From Coriobacteriia bacterium (GTDB taxonomy: Bacteria > Actinomycetota > Coriobacteriia > Coriobacteriales > Atopobiaceae): 64,000 bases of DNA. The notes beneath the pieces were generated by a model, which saw only the letters and a list, made by a program, of their open reading frames with translations, was not told where the DNA came from and made no database searches. Shown here piece after piece: positions 1-8,516 of this stretch (positions are counted from its first letter, which is position 1; every line of letters begins with the position of its first letter). The position numbers were made by a program, and so were the translations under genes. The stretch is taken from NCBI GenBank assembly GCA_030530145.1, contig JAUMVN010000001.1, positions 124,001 to 188,000 of the forward strand, read 5' to 3'.

Positions 1-1073
1 AACCCCTCGGCGCGCGCGGCGGCGGCGTAGACGGCCTCGACGAGCTCAGGCTTGCGCAGGCCGACGTACTCGACCCCGAGCTCGGCGGCCTTCGACCGAA
101 GGTCGGCGACCTTCATCTCGGCGACCTCCTCGAGCGAGAGGGACGGCTCGGAGACGACCTCGCGGTTGCGCTTGTTGCGGTTCTTGCGGCCGTTGCGGCC
201 GTTGCCCTGCGCGTTCTGGTTGCCGCCCTGGGCGCCCTGGCCGTTGCCCTGTGCGTTTTGGTTGCCGCCCTGGCCCTGCTGCCTCGCGTCGTCGGAACCC
301 TCTCGGTCGAACTTGTTGCGCCGGTTCCGGCGGGCCCGGCGGCCGCCCTGCTCGGCCTCTTGGGCGCGCGGGACCTCATGCGCCTCGGCGGCCTCGGCGG
401 CCGCGGCGTCCGGAGCAGCGCCCTCGGCGGCGGGCTGGCTGCCGCGGGCGGCGGCATCGGCGTCGGCGACGGTCGACGCGGGCGGGTCGGTCGGCTCGGA
501 GCTCGCCGACGTCGCCTCGCGGGCGATGCGGTTCAGCTCCTCCACATCGTGGGCGGCGGATTCCTCGACGGCGGAGCTTTCCTTGGCCTTCCGCGGGCGC
601 CCGGGACGGCGCTTGGGCTTCTCGGCCGCGGGCTCGGCGGGGTCCCCCGCCGCGACGGGAGCCTCGCTCGCGGCGGCATGCTCGGCCTCGGGCGCGGCTG
701 CCTGCGCCTGCTCGGGGTCGTCCGTCGCCTTGGGCTTGCGGGCGCGCGCCGGGCGGCGCTTGGGCTTCTCCGCCCCCGCCTCAGCGACAGGCTCGGCGGC
801 GTTGCCCGAGGAGGCGGCGTCGGCGGCCGCCGGCACGTCCGCCACGGCCTCCTCAGTCGCCTTCGCTTTGCGCGGGCGGCCGGGACGGCGCTTCGGTTTC
901 TCCTCGGGAGCGGGCTGCTCGGCCGCCTCCCCGCCGCGATCTTCCGCGGGGACGGCGTCCACAGCAGCCTCGGGCGCCGCCTTCTTCACGCTGCGGCGGA
1001 CCCGCTTCTTCGGCGCGGGCTTCTCGTCTGCGGGCGCGCTCGCCTCGGCGACGATGGGATTTTCTTCAGTCAT
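1..1073 (-). CDS. rho: Transcription termination factor Rho, N-terminal part (runs off left edge)
   Basis: First 357 codons of Rho, the hexameric RNA-dependent ATPase that ends transcripts; the helicase half lies outside the window. The ATG at 1073 follows GAGAGG; the ATG at 1077 hits a stop after three codons and is excluded. Residues ~310-357 show the Rho N-terminal SAP-like domain (EVAEMKVADLRSKAAELG). Ahead of it lies a ~305-residue Ala/Pro/Glu/Arg-rich, probably disordered extension that E. coli Rho lacks. It holds three basic AT-hook-like motifs of the form EKPKRRPGRPRKAK (residues 58-71, 102-115, 151-164) and a Gln/Asn/Gly tract (~265-292) containing GGNQNAQGNG twice. Long N-terminal extensions are known in high-GC actinobacterial Rho; the specific repeats are what is seen here. 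Confidence 0.93.
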   Translation of the reverse strand, partial: MTEENPIVAEASAPADEKPAPKKRVRRSVKKAAPEAAVDAVPAEDRGGEAAEQPAPEEKPKRRPGRPRKAKATEEAVADVPAAADAASSGNAAEPVAEAGAEKPKRRPARARKPKATDDPEQAQAAAPEAEHAAASEAPVAAGDPAEPAAEKPKRRPGRPRKAKESSAVEESAAHDVEELNRIAREATSASSEPTDPPASTVADADAAARGSQPAAEGAAPDAAAAEAAEAHEVPRAQEAEQGGRRARRNRRNKFDREGSDDARQQGQGGNQNAQGNGQGAQGGNQNAQGNGRNGRKNRNKRNREVVSEPSLSLEEVAEMKVADLRSKAAELGVEYVGLRKPELVEAVYAAAARAEG

Positions 1074-1236
1074 CCATGACCTCTCTGTATGCGCGGCCGG
1101 TATGGCTGGCCGCAAAGCCGTTGAACGTGCTTTTCCTATCCCACACGAAATAAGCGATATGTAAGGTGGGAGAACACGGGCGGACTTAAGCGCCCCGTAA
1201 TGAGCCAAACTATAGCAGCTAGAACGGGCGTGCGCA

Positions 1237-1265
1237 AACAAAACCCCGCATCGCTGCGGGGTTTC
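1237..1265 (-). terminator. Rho-independent terminator of the double-MarR gene
   Basis: Stem CCCCGCA/TGCGGGG around a short loop (1244-1261), followed in the minus direction by a T-rich tract (TTTTGTTTG). It lies 50 bp past the stop of the gene ending at 1315. Confidence 0.75.
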
Positions 1266-1314
1266 GCAAAAATCGTTTGATATCTCCGGCGTGGAAAGAA
1301 ACCCGTCGGGCAGG

Positions 1315-1995
1315 CTAATCGCGGGGCTTGCGCAGCTTGCGGCGAACGACCACCGACTGGATGGTGCCCGCGAGCGACTCGGCGCGGGCGCGCCCCGTGT
1401 CGGTCAGGCGAACGCAGGTCGTGTGCTGCCCGCCGGTCTCGCGCTCGCGCTCGACGAGCCCGAGGTCGGCCAGGGAGGCGACGCTCATCGAGACGGTGGG
1501 CTGCAGGAGGCCGAGGACGTCGACGAGCTTCATGATGGTGAGGCTCTCCTCGTCGCTGGTGTAGATGCCCAGAAGAACGAGGTCGCCGGCCTTGCAGAAG
1601 ACCGAGCCCATGGCGTCGACGTACTTGCAGATGCGGTCGGCGGACGTGCGGGAAAGGGCCTTGCCGTTGGGGATCTGCGCCCGCGTGAGCGCGGAGAGGT
1701 TCGCGACGGCCTCGCGGCCGGAATCGGAGATGCTGCACACGACGTTGCGGCGGTCGGTCGAGCCCTCGCCGCGCTCGATGTAGCCGAGACCGGCCAGGTG
1801 GTTCGTGCGGTGCGTCATGGTGGGGCGGAGGGCTCCCTGGTACTCGGCGATGGCCGACGTCTTTATGGGGGCGTCTGCGACGTCGAGCCTGCAGAGAATC
1901 GCGTATTCCTCGAACGTGAGGCGCTCGTCCGAGCTGACCTTTTGACGGACGATGTTGTAAGCCCTTCTTACCGACATGTACTCGCGAAGATCCAT
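1315..1995 (-). CDS. Tandem (double) MarR-type winged-helix regulator
   Basis: 226-residue probable transcription factor with two MarR-like winged-helix domains in one chain. The first (~residues 20-110) has AIAEYQGALRPTMTHRTNHL as recognition helix and a wing ending STDRRNVVCSISDSG. The second (~145-215) has LQPTVSMSVASLADLGLVE and then TGGQHTTCVRLTDTGR. The usual MarR protein is ~140-160 residues and dimerises, so this may act as a built-in dimer. The ATG at 1995 follows AGGGG at 8-12 bases. It is a single-gene unit with its own -10 and terminator. Ligand and targets cannot be read from sequence. Confidence 0.82.
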   Translation of the reverse strand: MDLREYMSVRRAYNIVRQKVSSDERLTFEEYAILCRLDVADAPIKTSAIAEYQGALRPTMTHRTNHLAGLGYIERGEGSTDRRNVVCSISDSGREAVANLSALTRAQIPNGKALSRTSADRICKYVDAMGSVFCKAGDLVLLGIYTSDEESLTIMKLVDVLGLLQPTVSMSVASLADLGLVERERETGGQHTTCVRLTDTGRARAESLAGTIQSVVVRRKLRKPRD

Positions 1996-2067
1996 GCTCT
2001 ACCCCTGATGATCGAACAACTTTGCCATGCACAAGGTACCTGGGATTCGGCGCCTCGTCGCGTCGTG

Positions 2068-2073
2068 ATTATA
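2068..2073 (-). promoter_or_regulatory. Candidate -10 box for the double-MarR gene
   Basis: Perfect TATAAT on the minus strand, 73 bp before the ATG at 1995. No good -35 is visible at 16-18 bp, because that region is the GC-rich hairpin at 2080-2111, so activity may need an activator. Confidence 0.4.
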
Positions 2074-2079
2074 CGCAAC

Positions 2080-2111
2080 GTGCGCGGGGGAAGCCCCTCC
2101 CCCCCGCGCAC
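2080..2111 (-). terminator. GC-rich hairpin after argS
   Basis: GTGCGCGGGGG pairs with CCCCCGCGCAC around an 8-9 base loop, 49 bp past the argS stop. The following minus-strand tract (GTTGCGTATAAT) is poor in T, so this is an imperfect intrinsic terminator that also occupies the -35 region of the next gene. Confidence 0.5.
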
Positions 2112-2159
2112 GGTACATAAAATTGAAATATAAAAAGTGACGAAGGTCAGCAACGCTGC

Positions 2160-4001
2160 CTACATGGCCTGCGGCGCGGAGACCCCGATGAGGCCCAGGG
2201 TGAGCGCGAGCACGCGGCGCGTCGCGTCGATGGCGGCGAGCCTCGCCTCCGAGAGGCCCTCGGGGAGCGGGTGCCCCTCGCTCGGCAGGACCTGGCAGGC
2301 GGCGTAGAACGAGTGGAAGTGCGCGGCAAGCTCCTCGGCGTAGTGGGTGAGCCTGAAGGGCGCGCGGTCGCGCGCGCAGGACTCCACGAGGCCCGGGAAC
2401 TCACCGAGCTTGCGGGCGAGGGCAGCCTCTGCGGGGTCGGCGAGAAGCCCGAGGTCGCAGTTGTCGCCGGCGGCGCGCCCGGCCACGGCGTCCATGCCGA
2501 GCTCGGCCGCCTCCTCGACGCTCACGCCCGCGGCGCGGCGCAGGATGGAGCAGATGCGCGCGTGCGCGTACTGGACGTAATAGACCGGGTTCGTGTTGTC
2601 CTGGCGCTTAACGGCCTCGATGTCGAAGTCGATCATCTGGTTGTTGGACTTGGCGACGAGCGTGTAGCGCGTGGCGTCGGAGCCGACCTCCTCCAGCAGC
2701 TCGTCGAAGGCTACCATGGTGCCCTTGCGCTTGGACATGCGCACCGGCACGCCGTCGCGCAGGAGATTGACCAGCTGGCCGAGGACGACCTCGAACTGAT
2801 CGGGATAGCCGAGCGCCTCGCAGACCGACTGGATGCGCTTGATGTAGCCGTGGTGGTCGGCGCCCCACAGGTCGATGACGTGGTCGACGCGGTGGAACTT
2901 GTTCCAGTGGTAGGCGACGTCGGAGGCGAAGTAGGTGTACTCGCCGTTCGTCTTGATGAGGACGCGGTCCTTGTCGTCGCCGAAGGTGGTGGAGCGGAAC
3001 CACAGCGCGCCGCCCTCGTCGCGGTACAGGTGGCCGAGGCCCTCGAGCTTGTCGAGCGCGCGGTCGACGGCGGAGGTGCCGTCCTCCCCCTTCTCGTAGA
3101 GGCTGCGCTCGGAGAACCAGACGTCGAAGTCGCAGTTGGCCTTATGGCAGGTCTCGCGGATGGAGTCGAGCATCATCAGGTAGCCGCGCTCGCGGAAAGA
3201 GGCGCAGCGCTCGTCCTCGTCCGCGCCCTCCAGGGCGTCGCCGTCCCCGGCGACGAAGCGAGCCGCGAGGTCGACGATGTAGTCGCCCGCGTAGGCGTTG
3301 CCGCCGAGGGCCTCGTTGAAGGCGTCGGTGTAGGGATGGAGCTCGGGATGGGCGTCCTGCTCATCGGCCACGTACGCCTCGCGGTCGGCGAGAAGCGCCG
3401 CCACGGCCTCATCGCGGGACTTGCCCTCCCCCATGAGCTCAAGGAGCTGCAGGTAGCGCTTGGAGATGGAGTGGCCGAAGACGTCCATCTGGGAGCCGTG
3501 GTCGTTGATGTAGTACTCGCGCTCGACCTCGTAGCCGGCGTGCTCGAGCACGTTCGAGAGCGAGTCTCCCAGGGCGGCCCAGCGGCCATGGCCGATGTGC
3601 AGGGGGCCGACGGGGTTCGCGGAGACGAACTCCACCTGGACCTTCTTGCCGGCCCCGGCGTCGGAGCGGCCGAAGTCGGCGCCCTGCTCGCGGATGCGGC
3701 GGAAGACGTCGTTTGCCGACGCGGCGTTCAGGTAGAAGTTGATGAATCCGGGGCCCGCGACCTCGACCTTGGCTACGGCGGGGTCCCCAGGCATGCGGGA
3801 GACGATGGCCGCGGCGATCTTCGCGGGGGCGCAGTGAGCGAGGTGCGCGGAGCGCATGGCGACGGTGGAGGACCAATCGCCGTTGGCGGAGTCGGCCGGT
3901 CGCTCGAAGCCCATGTCGGCCACCTCGAATTCAGGCAGGTCGCCGGCGGACTGGGCGGCGGCAAGGGCGGCGCGGACGAGTTCCTCGAGCTTCTCGGGCA
4001 T
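2160..4001 (-). CDS. argS: Arginyl-tRNA synthetase
   Basis: 613-residue cytoplasmic class I aminoacyl-tRNA synthetase charging tRNA-Arg. An N-terminal ArgRS-specific domain is followed by the HIGH signature (HIGHGRWAA, residues 135-138) after VEFVSANPVGPL, a KMSKS-like loop RMSKRKG (~421-427), and a C-terminal DALR anticodon-binding domain with DNTNPVYYVQYAHAR. Length matches the family (~550-600). ATG at 4001 follows GGGGAG. It is downstream of pncB but separated from it by a strong terminator, so it is probably transcribed alone. Confidence 0.97.
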   Translation of the reverse strand: MPEKLEELVRAALAAAQSAGDLPEFEVADMGFERPADSANGDWSSTVAMRSAHLAHCAPAKIAAAIVSRMPGDPAVAKVEVAGPGFINFYLNAASANDVFRRIREQGADFGRSDAGAGKKVQVEFVSANPVGPLHIGHGRWAALGDSLSNVLEHAGYEVEREYYINDHGSQMDVFGHSISKRYLQLLELMGEGKSRDEAVAALLADREAYVADEQDAHPELHPYTDAFNEALGGNAYAGDYIVDLAARFVAGDGDALEGADEDERCASFRERGYLMMLDSIRETCHKANCDFDVWFSERSLYEKGEDGTSAVDRALDKLEGLGHLYRDEGGALWFRSTTFGDDKDRVLIKTNGEYTYFASDVAYHWNKFHRVDHVIDLWGADHHGYIKRIQSVCEALGYPDQFEVVLGQLVNLLRDGVPVRMSKRKGTMVAFDELLEEVGSDATRYTLVAKSNNQMIDFDIEAVKRQDNTNPVYYVQYAHARICSILRRAAGVSVEEAAELGMDAVAGRAAGDNCDLGLLADPAEAALARKLGEFPGLVESCARDRAPFRLTHYAEELAAHFHSFYAACQVLPSEGHPLPEGLSEARLAAIDATRRVLALTLGLIGVSAPQAM

Positions 4002-4044
4002 GGTTTCTCCCCTTTTGGGTCAACAAAAAGACGATTTCAGAGTG

Positions 4045-4088
4045 TATCAAAAAGAACGCGGGGCGCCACGGAACCGAGGCGCCCCGCG
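4045..4088 (-). terminator. Strong terminator after pncB
   Basis: 11-bp perfect stem CGCGGGGCGCC/GGCGCCCCGCG (4057-4088) with a minus-strand tail TTCTTTTTGAT, 22 bp past the pncB stop. Confidence 0.88.
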
Positions 4089-4109
4089 AGCAGCCGGAAA
4101 GCGGCCGGG

Positions 4110-5597
4110 TCAGTCGATGAGGGCCCTCCCGGAGCTGCGGCGCTCCTCGGCCGAGAGGTCGTGGCGCAGCTTGGCGAGCCCGAGCTCGAGCCCGACGGGA
4201 TAGGTCTGGGGGTTCAGGAAGCGCGTGATGGCGGGATCCAGGTGCATGATCGCCGTCTTGCAGCGCTCGCGCGCCTCCTCGATGGTGTTGCGCCCCGCCT
4301 CGGTGCCGCGCCCATGCTCGACGACGCGGCGCAGGAGTTCCTGCGGGGAGCCGGAGAGGCGGTAGGACTGGTAGGTGTCGAGGATGTCGACCATCTCGTC
4401 GAGGCGCGGCTCCTGCCCTTCTTGGCAGATCATGTCCCCCACGGGGCAGCCGGCCTCGTCGTAGAAGCGCAGGACGTGCTGGATGCCCGGTATCGTGCGC
4501 TTGTAGGCCTGCTCCGAGAGCTTGATGACGGGGCTCCAGGGCTCGTCGGCCCCGCGACGGATGGCGGAGAGCTTGTAGACGCCGCCGAGGCTCGGCTGCG
4601 GGTCGCAGGTGGCGAGCTTCGTTCCGACCCCGAAGGAGTCGATGGGAGCCCCCTGGGCGAAGAGCGACTGGATGGTGTACTCGTCGAGGTCGTTGGAGAC
4701 GGAAATCTTCACATAGGGCAGCCCCGCCTCGTCGAAAGCGGCGCGGGCGTCCTTGGAGAGCTTAGCGAGGTCGCCCGAGTCGATGCGCACCGCGGCGAGG
4801 CGCTCGCCGGCCTCCTCCATCTGTTTCGCGCACGCGATCGCGTTGCGGATGCCCTGGTGCACGTCGTAGGTGTCCAGGAGCAGGCAACAGTTCTTGGGGC
4901 TCGACTTCGCGAAGGCGCTGAAGGCCTCGAGCTCGGTCGGGAACGCCATGACCCAGGAGTGCGCGTGCGTGCCGAACACGGGGATGCCGTAAATCTTGCC
5001 GGCGAGGACGTTGGAGGTAGACGAGGCGCCCGCGATGTAGGAGGCGCGCGCCACGGCGAGGCCGCCGTCGGGCCCCTGGGCCCTGCGCAGGCCGAAGTCG
5101 GAAACCGGGTGCCCCTCGGCGGCCTTGACCACACGGGCGGTCTTCGTCGCCACGAGCGTCTGGAAGTTCACGAGGTTGAGCAGGGCGGTCTCGATGAGCT
5201 GGCAGTCGATGATCGGCCCCATGACGCGGACCATGGGCTCGCGAGGGAAGACGACCTCGCCCTCGGGCACGGCGTCGATGGTGAGGTCGAGCCGGTGGCC
5301 GCGCAGGAACTCGAGGAAACCTTCCTTGAAAAGCGGGCCGCCGCCCGGGGCCGTTATGCCGGCGAGGTACTCGATGTCCTCGTCGTCGAAGACGAAGTTG
5401 TCCACGAGGTCGGCGATCTGCCCCGTGCCGCACGCCACGCCGTAGCCGCCCCCGAAGGGGTTCTCGCGGAAGAAGGCGTTGAAGCAGGCCTCCGAGGAGG
5501 CGAGGCCCGACTCCCAGAACCCCTGAGCCATGGTCAGCTCGTACAGGTCGGTGTTCAGCGAGACGTCGGTGGGCTTGGTGCGGTCGGTGAGAGACAT
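4110..5597 (-). CDS. pncB: Nicotinate phosphoribosyltransferase
   Basis: 495-residue cytoplasmic enzyme converting nicotinate and PRPP to nicotinate mononucleotide, the entry step of the Preiss-Handler NAD salvage route. Family hallmarks are LNTDLYELTMAQGFW at the N-terminus, the FGLRRAQGPDGG segment around the catalytic His/Arg region, IAGASSTSNVLAGKIYGIP, GTHAHSWVM, and the phosphate-binding RIDSGDLA and FGVGTKLAT near residue ~300. Length fits the long actinobacterial/Firmicute type. ATG at 5597 has GGAGG ahead. The small membrane-anchored gene just upstream ends 12 bp before this start, so the two probably share a transcript. Confidence 0.95.
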   Translation of the reverse strand: MSLTDRTKPTDVSLNTDLYELTMAQGFWESGLASSEACFNAFFRENPFGGGYGVACGTGQIADLVDNFVFDDEDIEYLAGITAPGGGPLFKEGFLEFLRGHRLDLTIDAVPEGEVVFPREPMVRVMGPIIDCQLIETALLNLVNFQTLVATKTARVVKAAEGHPVSDFGLRRAQGPDGGLAVARASYIAGASSTSNVLAGKIYGIPVFGTHAHSWVMAFPTELEAFSAFAKSSPKNCCLLLDTYDVHQGIRNAIACAKQMEEAGERLAAVRIDSGDLAKLSKDARAAFDEAGLPYVKISVSNDLDEYTIQSLFAQGAPIDSFGVGTKLATCDPQPSLGGVYKLSAIRRGADEPWSPVIKLSEQAYKRTIPGIQHVLRFYDEAGCPVGDMICQEGQEPRLDEMVDILDTYQSYRLSGSPQELLRRVVEHGRGTEAGRNTIEEARERCKTAIMHLDPAITRFLNPQTYPVGLELGLAKLRHDLSAEERRSSGRALID

Positions 5598-5609
5598 GCT
5601 GCTTCCTCC

Positions 5610-5942
5610 TTACCCGAAGACCGTGAGAAGGAGCCAGAGCAAGGCGATTCCCACGACGACGAGAATGACGATCTTCTGCCCAGGGGCCATCTTGAGGTCG
5701 TCCTCATCGGGCTCCATGAGCCGACGGGCGCGCTCGCGGTCGGCGGCGTCCTGCGCCTGGCGGGCGCGGTCGCGCTCCTGCTCCTCGGCGGCGCGGCGGG
5801 CGCGCTCCTTCTCGGCGCGCAGGCCCTCGAGCTCGGCGCGCTCGGCCGCGGCCCGCTCGGCCTCTTCGCGCGCGGCCTTCTCGGCGCGCAGCTGCTCGAG
5901 CTCGGCGCGCTCGGCGTCCGAAAGGACCTCGTTTTCTGCCAT
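5610..5942 (-). CDS. Small tail-anchored coiled-coil protein
   Basis: 110 residues, unrecognised. Residues 1-80 are a highly charged Ala/Glu/Arg helix (repeats such as AELEQLRAEKAAREEAERAAAERAEL in outline) predicted to form a coiled coil. Residues ~90-109 (KIVILVVVGIALLWLLLTVFG) are one membrane segment at the extreme C-terminus, so it is likely a tail-anchored inner-membrane protein facing the cytoplasm. ATG at 5942 follows GGAGG. It sits 12 bp upstream of pncB. No enzymatic motif is visible and the role is unknown. Confidence 0.75.
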   Translation of the reverse strand: MAENEVLSDAERAELEQLRAEKAAREEAERAAAERAELEGLRAEKERARRAAEEQERDRARQAQDAADRERARRLMEPDEDDLKMAPGQKIVILVVVGIALLWLLLTVFG

Positions 5943-5978
5943 CGTTCCTCCGTAAGCTGTGACGTGACGCTGTGAAGA

Positions 5979-6968
5979 CTATACAACTTGGCCGCTCGGC
6001 CGGGCGGCCGCGGGCCCCGCGACGCCGGTCGCGTCGAAGGCGGGCACGAAGCTCTCCGAGACCGTCCCGCCCTCCTGCCACCAGATCCTCTCGAAGCCGA
6101 GATCGTCGGCATGGCACAGCGCGATCTCGTACTCGTCGTCGCTCACCGCGCGCGAGAGGTCGCCCCCCGCCTCGCGGCACGCCTCGTTGGGCGTGTACTG
6201 GTTCATGAGCGAGAGATCGGCGTCGTTGCCCGCGATCCCCCAGATGCGGTCGAGGGCGTCGAGCGTGTTCCGCAGATACCCGGGCAGCAGCAGGTGCCGC
6301 ACGATGACGCCGCGCTTCATGAGGCCCGTCTCGGGGTCCACCCGCCTTCCGCCCGCCCGCGCCACGCACTCGAGCATGGCGGCGAGCGCTCGGGCGGCCA
6401 CCTCGGGGTAATCGGCAGCGCACGAGAGCTCGCGGGCGGCCGCGGCGTCGGCGTACTTGAAATCGGGAAGCCACACGTCGACGACGTCGGACATCGCGCG
6501 CACGGTGCTCTCGAGCTCGTAGCCGCCCGTGTTGCAGACGATCGGGAGGCGCAGCCCCTCCTCGCGGGCAAGAAGCACGGCGTCGCGCACCGTCGGGGCG
6601 AAATGCAGCGCGGTCACGAGGTTGATGTTCGCGGCGCCCTGGCCCTGGAGCTCGAGCATCATCTGCGCGAGACGGCCTGTGGTGACCTCGAGCCCGAATC
6701 CGCCGGTCGAGATCTCGTGGTTCTGGCAGAAGACGCAGCGCAGGGTGCAGCCCGAGAAGAAGACGGCGCCCGAACCGCACTCGCCCGAGATGGGCGGCTC
6801 CTCCCAGAAATGGAGCGCCGAGCGCGCCGCCAGCGGGCGGGCGCCCATGCCGCAGAAGCCCTTCTTGCCATGGGCGCGATCGGCGCCGCAGCGCCTCGGG
6901 CAGAGCGCGCAGGCGTCGTAGGGGGCGTCCACGAACCCGGCGGAGCAGAAGGGGCTTATAGCGGCCAC
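5979..6968 (-). CDS. PflX-type radical SAM protein (COG1313-like)
   Basis: About 329-residue radical SAM enzyme resembling pyruvate formate-lyase-activating proteins. The cluster-binding CxxxCxxC is GCTLRCVFCQNHE (~residues 70-82). A second Cys-rich stretch, CALCPRRCGADRAHGKKGFCG, precedes it, as in the PflX family. Later parts (NTGGYELES, VWLPDFKYAD, HLLLPGYLRNT, SLMNQYTPN) fit the family barrel. No ATG is available. The best start is GTG at 6968, which shares its G with the TAG stop of the upstream transferase gene (TAGTG), so translational coupling is likely. The target substrate is unknown for this family. Confidence 0.85.
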   Translation of the reverse strand: MAAISPFCSAGFVDAPYDACALCPRRCGADRAHGKKGFCGMGARPLAARSALHFWEEPPISGECGSGAVFFSGCTLRCVFCQNHEISTGGFGLEVTTGRLAQMMLELQGQGAANINLVTALHFAPTVRDAVLLAREEGLRLPIVCNTGGYELESTVRAMSDVVDVWLPDFKYADAAAARELSCAADYPEVAARALAAMLECVARAGGRRVDPETGLMKRGVIVRHLLLPGYLRNTLDALDRIWGIAGNDADLSLMNQYTPNEACREAGGDLSRAVSDDEYEIALCHADDLGFERIWWQEGGTVSESFVPAFDATGVAGPAAARPSGQVV

Positions 6969-8167
6969 TATTTGTCGCGCTCCCACCAGTGCTGCTCGGC
7001 GCGCTTCTCGGCCTCCGCCTCGAAAGCGTCGTCGGCGGGGGTGATCAGCTCGTCCTCGCCCGTGCGGGGGTTGTAGTGGTGCAGGAGCACGGGCTCGAAG
7101 AGCCTGAGCTTCTTCGCGAAGAAGAACGAGGCGGCGGCGAGCGCGGCAAAGATCAGCACGCGGGGCAGGGTCCCCACCTGCGTCATGACGACCGAGCCGA
7201 GGCACAGCAGCAGCGTCCAGGCGTACATGACGAGCACGGCCTGCCGCTGATCGAAGCCCTCGTCCATGAGCCGGTGATGGATATGGCCGCGGTCGGCCTG
7301 CCCGATGCTCACGTGGGCACGGGTGCGCCGCACGATGGCCGAGAGCGTGTCGAGGATGGGGACCGCCGCAATGACGAGCGGCACGATGATCGTGGTCAGG
7401 CCGGCGAAGCGCGTGACGGAGAGGAGAGAGGCGCAGCCGAGCGCGAAGCCGAGGGTAAGGGAGCCGGAATCGCCCATGAAGATGGAGGCCGGGTGGAAGT
7501 TGTAGCGGAGAAAACCGAGCGCCGAGCCCGTGACCGCGATGGAGAGAGCCGCCGCGTCGAGCCGGCCCGCGAGCACCGAGAGGACGAACATCGTGAAGCT
7601 CGCGATGGCCGAGATGCCCGAGGCGAGACCGTCGAGGCCGTCGATAAGGTTGATGATGTTCACGTAGGCGACCAGGTACACGACGGTGACCGGGTACGCG
7701 AACCACCCGAGGCTCACGAAGCCGGGGCCGAGCGGGTTCGAGATGTCGCCGATGACGAGCCCGCCCGCGACCGCGATGACCGCGGCGGCGACCTGGCCCG
7801 CGAGCTTCTGCTTCGGCTTGAGCGAGAACTTGTCGTCGAGAAGCCCCGTGACAAAGATGACCGAGAACGCGAGGACGAGCATCCAGTAGTTGACGTTCAT
7901 CCGCGGTGAGGGGACGAGCACGACCGGCCACCCCAGGTACATCGTGCCGACGTACTGAACGGCGAAGGCGGCGGCGATTCCCGCGAAGATGGCGATGCCG
8001 CCCATGCGCGGCACAGGTACCTTGTTCACGCGGCGCCCCGTAGGCTTGTCGATGGCGCCGAGACGGACCGCGACCCGGCGCGCCAGGGGCGTGGCCGCGA
8101 GCGTGGTCGCCAGGGCGGCGACGAACAGGCATGTGAACGGTATCCAATCGGGAACGTGCCCGCTCAA
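6968..8167 (-). CDS. Polyprenyl-phosphate GlcNAc-1-phosphate transferase (TagO/WecA/MraY family)
   Basis: About 399-residue multipass membrane enzyme moving a phospho-sugar from a UDP-sugar onto undecaprenyl/decaprenyl phosphate, the first step of wall teichoic acid or other surface polysaccharide synthesis. Visible signatures are VPRMGGIAIF, the Asp-Asp pair in GLLDDKFSLKPKQK, NIINLIDGLDGLA, MGDSGSLTLGF and the cytoplasmic HIHHRL. A ~60-residue C-terminal tail is acidic. TTG at 8167 is preferred because GGAGAGG lies 5 bases upstream; the ATG at 8221 has no SD. It is coupled to the radical SAM gene. Whether the product is teichoic acid or another glycan cannot be told. Confidence 0.88.
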   Translation of the reverse strand: MSGHVPDWIPFTCLFVAALATTLAATPLARRVAVRLGAIDKPTGRRVNKVPVPRMGGIAIFAGIAAAFAVQYVGTMYLGWPVVLVPSPRMNVNYWMLVLAFSVIFVTGLLDDKFSLKPKQKLAGQVAAAVIAVAGGLVIGDISNPLGPGFVSLGWFAYPVTVVYLVAYVNIINLIDGLDGLASGISAIASFTMFVLSVLAGRLDAAALSIAVTGSALGFLRYNFHPASIFMGDSGSLTLGFALGCASLLSVTRFAGLTTIIVPLVIAAVPILDTLSAIVRRTRAHVSIGQADRGHIHHRLMDEGFDQRQAVLVMYAWTLLLCLGSVVMTQVGTLPRVLIFAALAAASFFFAKKLRLFEPVLLHHYNPRTGEDELITPADDAFEAEAEKRAEQHWWERDK

Positions 8168-8318
8168 GCGCCTCTCCCCTCTTTGTTCGCGGCAGATAAG
8201 CGCCCGGGTCCCCAGGCGCATAGCTTATTAAGTTTACAAGAACCGGGAGGGCGGGGCCATCGGCAAGCCCGGACGGTCTCGAGCACTCCACACACGGAAA
8301 AATGGCCGAAGTCAAGTC

Positions 8319-8346
8319 TTTACCTGGCACACCGCACGTTTATATT
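8319..8346 (+). promoter_or_regulatory. Candidate promoter of the 6S RNA
   Basis: TTTACC (8319-8324), a 16-bp spacer and TATATT (8341-8346) sit 5-10 bp before the 5' end of the predicted 6S closing stem. Confidence 0.5.
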
Positions 8347-8350
8347 TGAG

Positions 8351-8516
8351 TTGTCGCCTCCCTGCGCCATTAACTGGGTGAACCGACAAGCGTTACTTGG
8401 GAGTCCTAAATCTCGTGTTCAGTACGGGAATTCCCCGTTGCTGGGAAAGCCGGAACGCGCGATGCGGACGCCCACCTTTTGAAGGTGGGTTCATGAATCG
8501 GCGCAGGGGGCGACTT
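8351..8516 (+). ncRNA. ssrS: Probable 6S RNA
   Basis: A ~165-nt rod-like RNA. The ends pair: GTCGCC-T-CCCTGCGCC (8353-8368) with GGCGCAGGGGGCGAC (8500-8514), one bulge, followed by TTTTT (8515-8519). Internally GCGT/ACGC and CGTGTTC/GAACGCG pair, leaving a large central bubble. On the 3' side of the bubble is a small hairpin CCCACCTT-TTG-AAGGTGGG (8471-8489), the position where E. coli 6S has its own small hairpin. This open-promoter-mimic architecture is the hallmark of 6S RNA, which binds sigma70-type RNA polymerase holoenzyme. The identification rests on structure read by eye; a covariance-model search was not possible. Confidence 0.65.

Noticed and set aside
2271-5975. Very long open frame on the plus strand across argS and pncB
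   Set aside because: It is antisense to two unmistakable enzymes, its product is low-complexity Val/Gly/Ala/Arg, and it has no SD. It is a by-product of GC-rich codon use, as are similar long frames opposite ilv, recJ, secD, pst and the TPR gene.
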